From Euryarchaeota archaeon UBA602 (GTDB taxonomy: Archaea > Thermoplasmatota > Poseidoniia > Poseidoniales > Thalassarchaeaceae), in assembly GCA_002498455.1 (NCBI GenBank), contig DAHO01000043.1, positions 22,773 to 36,538 of the forward strand: 13,766 nt of DNA, given 5' to 3'. Position numbers and translations under genes: made by a program. Positions 1 through 6,700 of this stretch are shown here, piece by piece. The notes under the pieces are model-generated. The model was given only the letters and a program-made list of their open reading frames with translations, did no database searches and had not been told where the DNA came from. Each line of letters begins with the position of its first letter. Positions within the stretch are counted from its first letter, which is position 1.

Positions 1-324
1 GGTGGCGACCGAAGAGGCGGTGGTGGATTCCGAGGTGGCGGAGATCGTCGAGATAATCGTGGTGGAGACCGACGTGGAGGCAGCGGAGGGTACCGAGGCG
101 GTGGACAACGCCGGGACAACCGTGGTGGTGGCCGCAGAGATGGAGGACAGCGCCGAGATGACCGAGACCGTGGACGCTCGGATAATCGCGAACAACGACC
201 GAGTAATGACCGACCACCACGACGAGAATACAAGGGCAGCAATGAACGCAAGCCAAAGCGACGAGACTCACGAGGCCCCGGTGGGTGGGGCCCAAAAGGC
301 AAGGGCGGAAATCGACGACGCTGA
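1..324 (+). CDS. RGG-box RNA-binding protein, C-terminal tail (5' partial)
   Basis: Frame 1 is open from the left edge to TGA at 322-324 and gives 107 residues with no internal start needed, so this is the end of a longer gene cut by the window. The tail is almost entirely Gly, Arg, Asp and Asn. It holds six RGG triplets in its first 43 residues (Arg 5, 11, 20, 25, 32, 41), two of them preceded by Phe or Tyr, and the string RRDNRGG occurs twice (16-22 and 37-43). Residues 60-107 are a basic, Lys/Arg/Pro-rich end finishing NRRR. Known biology: RGG tails bind RNA and drive condensation, and are common C-terminal extensions of DEAD-box helicases and other RNA-binding proteins. The folded part lies outside the window, so a helicase is only a guess. 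The frame-2 reading of the same DNA is a compositional shadow. The next gene begins 46 bases downstream on the same strand. Confidence 0.82.
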   Translation, partial: GGDRRGGGGFRGGGDRRDNRGGDRRGGSGGYRGGGQRRDNRGGGRRDGGQRRDDRDRGRSDNREQRPSNDRPPRREYKGSNERKPKRRDSRGPGGWGPKGKGGNRRR

Positions 325-340
325 AATCTCACGCGGAGTA

Positions 341-349
341 TTCATTTGA
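341..349 (+). promoter_or_regulatory. Candidate TATA-like box, TPR gene
   Basis: The sequence ttcatttga lies 30 to 22 bases before the ATG at 371, the spacing expected for an archaeal TATA box of a leaderless transcript. There is no Shine-Dalgarno sequence before this ATG. The match to a TATA consensus is weak, and the gene could instead be read through from the RGG gene 46 bases upstream. Confidence 0.25.
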
Positions 350-370
350 CGGCTCGGACGAGACCGAGTT

Positions 371-1429
371 ATGAGCCCGGACCCAGCCATAGCGGAAGGG
401 TTAGCGAATGTAATTCCAGAAATGCTCGATGAGCTGGAAGAATACATCACTGGGGGTAATCGAGCGGCTGCACTCATCAAGGCCACTGAAGTGGTTGAGC
501 AGGACCCTGAGTGTGTGCAAGCCCTGTGGGCATTGCTTGAGTTGGGATTGCCTGAAAGACGCCGAGATGGGTCTTATCGAATCGATCCAACCTTGGCTGA
601 GGCTGCTAAAGGTTGGACACTGGCCAAGAAAATTGTCGCACTGGACCCCACCCATCGAGGTGCTTGGTTCCGTGGCGCCATCCTTGCAACCCAACATTTG
701 GGACTCTCTGAAGAGGTGTTGCAGTGGTGGGAAGACTTCCGTGCAGAGTTCCCAACCGATACGACTCCCGTGATTGAGCAAGCCGCTTTGTTGATTCGAA
801 TGGGATTCTATGCCGAGGCAAGCGAGCGTTTGGAAGTCGTGGTAGCCCAAGGGATGGATGAAATGCCACGTGAGCAATTATTTCGCGTCGAACGGATGAA
901 TCAGACCATTCGACGGTATTACGAAATGGAAAAAATTGATGTTTTCAAACCTCAAAACCCTGATCATTCTACTTGGAAAGACATCGATGGTATGCGTAAT
1001 TTGAAACCAGGTTCGGAGAAATTTACGTTCTTCATGCTCGCGGGGCCACTGGTCATTTGGGAAGCGTTGGCCTTGCAGATGTTCATGCCAAAGAGTACCT
1101 GGGGAATGTGTGCTGCCTTCCTACTGGTTTACGCCTCGATTTTGTGGGTCCGTCGTATCTCAATCACCATCACCGACAAGCGCAATCGTCCAGTACTTGA
1201 CTTGTGGCGAGCGATTGAGGTTGAAGCAACATCAGGCAAGGTGTGCATACCGGAAAAGATTCGCGACTCAAAGTTGTACAGGATTGTCATCAACAAGGAT
1301 TACCCCGTCGCTTTCAGACAGCGCATGGAAAAAATCGTTGAGAATGATGAGAAGATAACCAAGAGATGGGAAATGAAAATGCCATATTGGACGACTTTTG
1401 ATATCTCAACGCCCGGTGAAGAAGAGTAA
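371..1429 (+). CDS. TPR-like protein with two transmembrane segments
   Basis: 352 residues, ATG to TAA. The N-terminal half (about 15-180) is helical with TPR-like pairs: a helix pair around 30-60, then KIVALDPTHRGAWFRGAILA near 87-106, which has the typical 'LDP..' link between TPR repeats, then another pair at about 135-160. Two hydrophobic stretches follow, about 217-239 and 242-261, separated by a short Pro/Lys turn and followed by WVRR, so both ends of the protein probably face the same side. The C-terminal ~90 residues (262-352) are soluble, charged and not recognised. This suggests a membrane-anchored TPR adaptor, with the TPR part probably in the cytoplasm; the partner is unknown. It lies between the RGG gene and a secreted PKD protein on the same strand, with no clear functional link. 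The product is confident as a gene but its role is not known. Confidence 0.85.
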   Translation: MSPDPAIAEGLANVIPEMLDELEEYITGGNRAAALIKATEVVEQDPECVQALWALLELGLPERRRDGSYRIDPTLAEAAKGWTLAKKIVALDPTHRGAWFRGAILATQHLGLSEEVLQWWEDFRAEFPTDTTPVIEQAALLIRMGFYAEASERLEVVVAQGMDEMPREQLFRVERMNQTIRRYYEMEKIDVFKPQNPDHSTWKDIDGMRNLKPGSEKFTFFMLAGPLVIWEALALQMFMPKSTWGMCAAFLLVYASILWVRRISITITDKRNRPVLDLWRAIEVEATSGKVCIPEKIRDSKLYRIVINKDYPVAFRQRMEKIVENDEKITKRWEMKMPYWTTFDISTPGEEE

Positions 1430-1530
1430 TCTGTTTTCCCTGTTAGGGCGTATATCGAAATCTATGAGATGATCAGAGTTTTCTTGCTTAGCAAACAGGA
1501 CTTCATAAGCAGTAGAAAGAATCCACTTTC
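1430..1530 (+). other. Intergenic gap with weak T-tract and a short inverted repeat
   Basis: 101 bases between the TPR gene and the PKD gene. It contains a T4 tract in ctgttttccc (1431-1440), which could act as a weak archaeal oligo-T terminator; an AT-rich tatatcgaaa at 1451-1460, a possible TATA box with a long leader; and a 6-base inverted repeat, tgctta (1485-1490) and taagca (1506-1511), whose right arm overlaps the -26 box described separately. The repeat could be an operator or chance. None of these is strong. Confidence 0.25.
1501..1509 (+). promoter_or_regulatory. Candidate TATA-like box, PKD gene
   Basis: The sequence cttcataag lies 30 to 22 bases before the ATG at 1531, the position expected if transcription starts at the start codon (leaderless mRNA). 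There is no Shine-Dalgarno sequence in the 20 bases before the ATG. An alternative TATA-like string lies at 1451-1460. Confidence 0.3.
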
Positions 1531-2325
1531 ATGCGACACCTTGCTGCAGTCACAATCATTGCATTACTGACCACTACGGTACTTTCTGTTGCTGTTTTGG
1601 GTGGAGTCGATTTTATCGGACTGACAGATAAAAATCCTCAGTTTGCAGCAAATGTTGATTTTGAGGAAGGGAGTAATTACTACTCACTTGTTGAGATTGA
1701 TGAAGGTGACAATAACGAGGAGAAAGAAATCACTCTTATCCTACATGAATTCGTTTTCACATCCACGGGAAATGACGGTTTGGTCACTTGGGATTTTGGA
1801 GATGGAAACATGGCTTCAGGGGCAATTGTATCGCACCAATATGAATCACCTGGAGTATACATCGTTATGGCATCACTGTTATCCTCTGATGTCATCGAGA
1901 TAAGTGAGATCGTCGTGACTGTTCATCTAGAAGCAACTGCTGAAGTGGACAATATGGAATGCGAATGTGCTCCTACTGCAAAAGATACTGTGATTGATCT
2001 GCTTGCTCTCACAGGCACGATGACATTTCAAGGATATGTCCAAGTTGAACATGATGGAAGTAGTGAATCTTGCTCACTTCGAAATCCATTACAGGAGTGT
2101 CACTTACGCGTTATCTTACAGCGAACCGACAGTGGTAGTGTGGTTGGAGAAGATGTGATGTTTGATGGGACGTTCAGAAGCAACGAATTGGTGGTTGACT
2201 TTGAATTCACTGAATTACAGTTTGAAGAAGGTCAGGGCTTACAACTTCGATTAGAGACAGACCAGTTGCGCGATTGGCACAAGCCAATGGCCTCATGGTC
2301 CTCAACTGCTCCACTAAGCGGCTAA
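1531..2325 (+). CDS. Secreted or membrane-anchored PKD-domain protein
   Basis: 264 residues, ATG to TAA. Residues 1-25 are a signal peptide or N-terminal anchor (Met-Arg followed by a 20-residue hydrophobic stretch). Residues about 65-133 form a PKD-like domain with its hallmark WDFGDG at 87-92, then HQYESPGVYIV at 102-112 and a closing VVTV strand. Residues about 140-264 are a second, unrecognised beta-rich domain with four cysteines (144, 146, 181, 190) that could form two disulfides outside the cell. PKD domains are Ig-like folds common on archaeal surface proteins and in polymer-binding proteins; no enzyme motif is visible here. The gene converges on ahcY, with 21 bases between stop codons. 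Its AT content is visibly higher than that of the upstream RGG region. Extracellular location is well supported; function is unknown. Confidence 0.85.
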   Translation: MRHLAAVTIIALLTTTVLSVAVLGGVDFIGLTDKNPQFAANVDFEEGSNYYSLVEIDEGDNNEEKEITLILHEFVFTSTGNDGLVTWDFGDGNMASGAIVSHQYESPGVYIVMASLLSSDVIEISEIVVTVHLEATAEVDNMECECAPTAKDTVIDLLALTGTMTFQGYVQVEHDGSSESCSLRNPLQECHLRVILQRTDSGSVVGEDVMFDGTFRSNELVVDFEFTELQFEEGQGLQLRLETDQLRDWHKPMASWSSTAPLSG

Positions 2326-2328
2326 AAA
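2324..2328 (-). terminator. Possible oligo-T terminator after ahcY
   Basis: Read on the minus strand, a run of five T preceded by GCCC lies 19 to 23 bases after the ahcY stop, inside the end of the convergent PKD gene. Archaeal transcription can stop on short T tracts without a hairpin. Five T is a minimal signal, so this is only a candidate. Confidence 0.2.
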
Positions 2329-2346
2329 GGGCACGAGATGTTCGAT

Positions 2347-3612
2347 TTACGTTCCAGCCGTGTAGTCTGAGTGATACGCAATTTGTTCTTCAGACAACGT
2401 ATCGATTTCGAACCCGAGGGTATTCAATTTCTTCATCGCAAGTTGTTGATCTTGCTCCGTAGTGATGTCATGGACCACAGGGGCCATGTCTTTGCCTTCT
2501 GCGGCAAGACGACAGAGAGCAAGGTACTGATTGGCGAAACTCATGTCCATCACCTCTGAAGGGTGCCCCTCGGCAGCTGCGAGATTTACCAATCGGCCTC
2601 GAGCAAGCAAGAAGATTTGTCGACCATCCTTCATGGTGAATTCTTCATTGTCAGCACGAATGGTTCGAACACCGGTAGATTGTGTTTCCAAATCTTCAAT
2701 GTTAATTTCACAATCATAGTGACCCGTATTGCAAACTATGGCTCCATCCTTCATATCGGAGAAATGACGGCCGACAATCACGTCTTTCATTCCGGTCGCA
2801 GTACAGAAAATATCGCCTTCTTTGGCTGCATCATCCATTCGCATGACACGGAATCCATCCATCACAGCGCGTAGTGCTGGAAGTGGGTCAATTTCGGTGA
2901 TGATGACATTTGCACCCATTCCACGAGCCCTCATGGCCAATCCTCGACCACAGTGACCGTACCCTGCAATGACGAAGGTCTTGCCAGCAATCAAAACCGA
3001 AGTTGCACGTACAATTCCATCAATTGTAGATTGACCCGTACCATAGACATTGTCAAAATCCCATTTTGTCACCGCATCATTGACTGCAATGACCGGGTAA
3101 CGGAGTTGTCCAGCCTCTCCCATTGCTCGCAAACGATGAACACCGGTTGTGGTTTCTTCTGTTCCACCGATCACTCCGACAGCATAGTCAGACATTTCGC
3201 CATGAATTCGAACGATTAAATCGGCACCATCGTCCAAAGTCAGCGTTGGATTGGCCTCAATGGTTCGATCGATGCACCAGTAGAACTCTTCGACACTTTG
3301 TCCGTGCCAGGCGTAGATAGAGTATCCCTCTTGAGCCAGCCATGCAGCGACATCATCTTGGGTGGAAAGTGGATTGCATCCTGACCATGAAACCTCAGCA
3401 CCTGCTGCCTTCAGAGTTTCAATCAATACCGCTGTCTCTTTGGTCACATGAAGGCATCCAGCTACCGTCATCCCCGCTAGAGGTTGAGTTTGGATGGCTT
3501 CGTCACGAAGTTTTGCCAATACCGGCATGCGTGAACGGGCCCAATCAACGCGTCGGGCTCCCTCTTCTGCGAGCGAGATATCTGCGACCTTCCAACCATC
3601 ACCTGAGTCCAT
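2347..3612 (-). CDS. ahcY: Adenosylhomocysteinase (S-adenosyl-L-homocysteine hydrolase)
   Basis: Cytoplasmic NAD-dependent enzyme that reversibly splits S-adenosylhomocysteine into adenosine and homocysteine, clearing the product inhibitor of methyltransferases. Numbering is from an upstream TTG at 3618 (423 residues). I prefer the ATG at 3612 (421 residues) because an AT-rich box sits 26 bases before it. Visible family motifs: CLHVTKETA (55-63) and GCNPLSTQDD (80-89) in the substrate domain; DDGAD (129-133); EETTTG (154-159); VNDAVTKWDFDNVYGT (179-194) with the conserved Lys185, Asp189 and Asn190; the NAD-binding loop GYGHCGRG (219-226) followed by VIITEIDP; and GRHFSDMKDGAIVCNTGHYD (283-302). 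The protein is short and ends in EEQIAYHSDYTAGT, without the Lys/Tyr tail (PDHYRY type) of eukaryotic and many bacterial enzymes. This is the compact archaeal/Thermotoga-like form. Convergent with the PKD gene; the giant surface-protein gene lies upstream. Confidence 0.96.
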   Translation of the reverse strand: MDSGDGWKVADISLAEEGARRVDWARSRMPVLAKLRDEAIQTQPLAGMTVAGCLHVTKETAVLIETLKAAGAEVSWSGCNPLSTQDDVAAWLAQEGYSIYAWHGQSVEEFYWCIDRTIEANPTLTLDDGADLIVRIHGEMSDYAVGVIGGTEETTTGVHRLRAMGEAGQLRYPVIAVNDAVTKWDFDNVYGTGQSTIDGIVRATSVLIAGKTFVIAGYGHCGRGLAMRARGMGANVIITEIDPLPALRAVMDGFRVMRMDDAAKEGDIFCTATGMKDVIVGRHFSDMKDGAIVCNTGHYDCEINIEDLETQSTGVRTIRADNEEFTMKDGRQIFLLARGRLVNLAAAEGHPSEVMDMSFANQYLALCRLAAEGKDMAPVVHDITTEQDQQLAMKKLNTLGFEIDTLSEEQIAYHSDYTAGT

Positions 3613-3633
3613 GTTCAATGGCGCCAGTTTCTA

Positions 3634-3642
3634 GTTCATTAA
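3634..3642 (-). promoter_or_regulatory. Candidate TATA-like box, ahcY
   Basis: The minus-strand sequence TTAATGAAC lies 30 to 22 bases before the ATG at 3612, fitting a leaderless archaeal promoter and favouring that ATG over the TTG at 3618. No Shine-Dalgarno sequence precedes either start. Confidence 0.35.
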
Positions 3643-3669
3643 CCCGCGTCCGGACTCTCAGAGGTTCGC

Positions 3670-3690
3670 CGAGGGGGTGAAACCCCCTCG
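3670..3690 (-). terminator. GC-rich perfect hairpin between the giant gene and ahcY
   Basis: Perfect 8-base arms cgaggggg (3670-3677) and ccccctcg (3683-3690) surround a 5-base centre, whose outer T and A can pair to extend the stem to 9 with a 3-base loop. It starts 21 bases after the stop codon of the giant gene and ends about 58 bases before the ahcY start. It lacks a T run, so it is not a classic intrinsic terminator. It may stabilise the 3' end of the giant mRNA, mark the boundary between transcripts, or act at the ahcY promoter. The inverted repeat is certain; its role is not. Confidence 0.4.
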
Positions 3691-3710
3691 ACGTCTCCGT
3701 TGTCAGCTCG

Positions 3711-6700
3711 TCATCTCTGTTGTTGAGATGCTTGAGCGTAGTACTGCTGAGCATAAGCCCTCGCGGTTTCCTCTGGGTATCCCTGAGCAACCAGTTGTTG
3801 TACGTAGGCTTCGACTGGATCCATCTGAGCAACCTCACCACCGAATGCACCAGCATCAGCGACGGTGGAGTCGCCTCCTCGGCCACGAACCAAGACCATC
3901 GTCAGTAGGATGACAATGACCAGAACAAAGGCACCGATACCTGCGATGAGAACGACTGAACTCATGCCACCATCATCTCCACCAGAGGTCTCGGGATCTG
4001 GATCATCACCGTTGTTTTCGGATACAACCTCTCTTGGAACTAGATTCACGTCGATGGATTTGTAAATCGTCCAGCGTGAACCGTCACCTTCAGTAATCTT
4101 GATCCAAATGGTCTGAGTGGAACCGTTTTCGTCATACAGGTCCGCAATATCGAGAGACAAACTGAATGCGGCACCATCAGCGAGGCTGACAGTGCTGTCG
4201 TATTCACCAGCCGTCTTCTTCGGGAACTTCTGTGATGGAAGTAGGTCAAGTGTCGCTTCATCCAATGCAACCTCAATCATCACGTCGCCATTTTCTGAAC
4301 CCGATGTAATGCTACCATTCACGTATAGTGTGTCATCTGTCTGTGAACTTCCAGGCGCAGGGTTGGTGAAATCAACCACAGGTTCGTCGTCACCGTAGCC
4401 TTCACCGACCACGACGAAGTACATCTTGTAGCGGTCGTCATAGGTGCTTGGCTTGTCTGCTTGGTCGACGACTGTCAACTCAATTCGAATCAGTGAACCT
4501 TCGAATCCAGTGTTTGGATCTACCGTAATGTTCTGGAATCGGTGGGTAAAGGTGTGACTGACTGAGCTTGAAATCTCGGTTGTCTTACCACTCTGTGGTG
4601 CACCACCTGGGTTGTCCCATGCGGTATCTAGGAATACCTTCCAGATGTAGGTCTTGATTCCGTTCGTACCATCGGTTGCATCTCCGTCCGAGGAGTTCGA
4701 AGCATCGAAGTGAACGGTCAAATCACCGGTTGGACCCAATCGAATGAGGTTGATGTCCCAATCCTTACCTCCCGACTCCTTGATTCCATGGGAATCAATC
4801 TGTCCTCGATATTCAAGACGGTCGATGATGGTGAACTCTGGCAGTGGAGAGAACTCGTCTGCAAGCGCATCATTGGTCTCTAGCATGATGCTAGCGATTC
4901 TTGTGTGGCCAGCAGGCGTGTGTAGGAACAAGGTCACGACCCATCGAGCTTCCTGCTTGCACAGGGTCGAACTCTGAGCGTCAAGTACACAGAATTGTGC
5001 AGTGTGTGAGTCTTCTTCTCTGTGATCGCTTTCTCCGTCCTGTAGTGGATTACCATCCCAATTGGTCGCCGTGGTTCCTTCGACTGGACGCAACTCCCAA
5101 TCAGCATCCAGATTGGTTTCATCTGAAGTAAATCCAAATTCAAGTTCTGCATCGCTCTTCATGTACAATGTCTCGTACTGTCCAAGTTGGCTGTCCCAAG
5201 TCATTGGATCACCATTGATGGTCATATCAAACCCATCACCGGCTGGACCGAAGTTTAGCGGGTACTGGCCGACATGGTGGGACAACAGATTGGATAGCAG
5301 TGGTTTGCCAACCGTACCATAGTCATCCGAGACCTGTGAGTTTTCAACGTCAATGGTTGTGATAATCATTCCACCGCTTCCAACTGCACACGTGGCCAAC
5401 AGTGATGCTGTCGGATCGGATGCATCGTTAATCAGGCTGTGGAAGGTACCCATCGGTGCAGAAATTGGACCATTGCAAATCTGCGGAATGTTATCGCTGT
5501 CAGGCTGAGTTGTAATCAGTGTAGACTTAGCAACATGGTTTCCACCATTGAAAGAGATGAATGCAACCGGGTTGACATCCATCATCATTGGGTGGTGCCA
5601 ATCCATCACCATGGTGTCTGTGTGAGTGACAGGATTGGAATCGCGGTTAACCACGTTCATGTCGTATGGCATGACATTGGGTTGTTCGTATTCCGCATTG
5701 TAAGGCCCAAGGTGGATTTGTAGGGTCGCTCCAGCGTTCATGCGGTTGACAATGACATCCATCGGCGAGATACCAGCGCTACCACCGGCTGCCAACTCTT
5801 CGTAGTAGGTTTCGTAGAATGGGGCCACTTGCCATGGTAGCAGAATCTTGCTGTAATGGTTCATCCAAGTCGCAGTGATGTATCGTCCCCAGTCTGCAGA
5901 TGAGAATTGAGTGTAGGTCAAGCCCATCGCATCGAGGTCCTCTATCACGTTGGTCAATCTCTGCTGATCGTTGTGCCCAGTCAGGATGGCCACATCGACG
6001 TCTTCAACCATGGTGATGTTGAAATCCCAAGTGTTGCCTGAATTTGTACCATCATCTACCAATTCAGCGTGGAAGCGGAAGTGGTATTCTGTACCATCAT
6101 TCCATCCACCTCCACCTGCAGGCTCGACTGAAGCCCAGGTTGCGGTACTGCGTTCGTGTGCAACCAAAGACATCTGGCCTTCATCACTGGTGGAATCATA
6201 GACAACCGAGCCTGTGCTGGTATCTGTGACGGTCAGTTTGATATTGTAATCACCATCGAGTACACCGTTGATCAGATCCATAGAGAAAGCATGGTTTTCC
6301 ACAGAATCACTTGGATAGACACAGCCCACCGAGTTCTCAGTTACACATGACAGGACATCGGGGCGCAAGAGTTGGACATCAACACTCGCCACTTCGAAAA
6401 TCAATCGACTGACGTTGTTCGCCAAATTGACTTCTTTGTGGTTGTACCATGCCGTTCCTTGAGTTTGGTTGTCATAGTGAGTCATGGCGTCGATTCTGAA
6501 AATACCCTGTGAGAAGTCGTGGTTACCCACATTGACTTCTTGAGTTTCCTGAGAATCAAGACCTGAGACCGAGGACGAATACTCTGTAACGTAGGTGAAC
6601 ACATATTCGCGGACACTGACGTTGTCGATACCGAGTCCAGCGAGTCCACTATTTCCGTTGACACCATCACCGTTCGACTGGAAGCGGAACGAGACCGTGA

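Noticed and set aside
2..349. 115-residue plus-strand frame with an acidic, Val/Thr/Glu-rich product
   Set aside because: It is the frame-2 shadow of the RGG tail. Its composition is what GGN-CGN-GAN codons give when shifted by one base, and frame 1 yields a coherent RGG/RRDNRGG product.
401..877. 158-residue minus-strand frame opposite the TPR gene
   Set aside because: It lies wholly inside the TPR gene on the other strand and shows no domain pattern.
3649..3656. Palindrome gtccggac upstream of ahcY as an operator
   Set aside because: An 8-base palindrome is expected by chance at this length, and no second copy was seen nearby.
3599..3886. 95-residue minus-strand frame bridging the end of the giant gene and the gap
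   Set aside because: It overlaps the transmembrane and tail coding region in another frame, and its product looks random.
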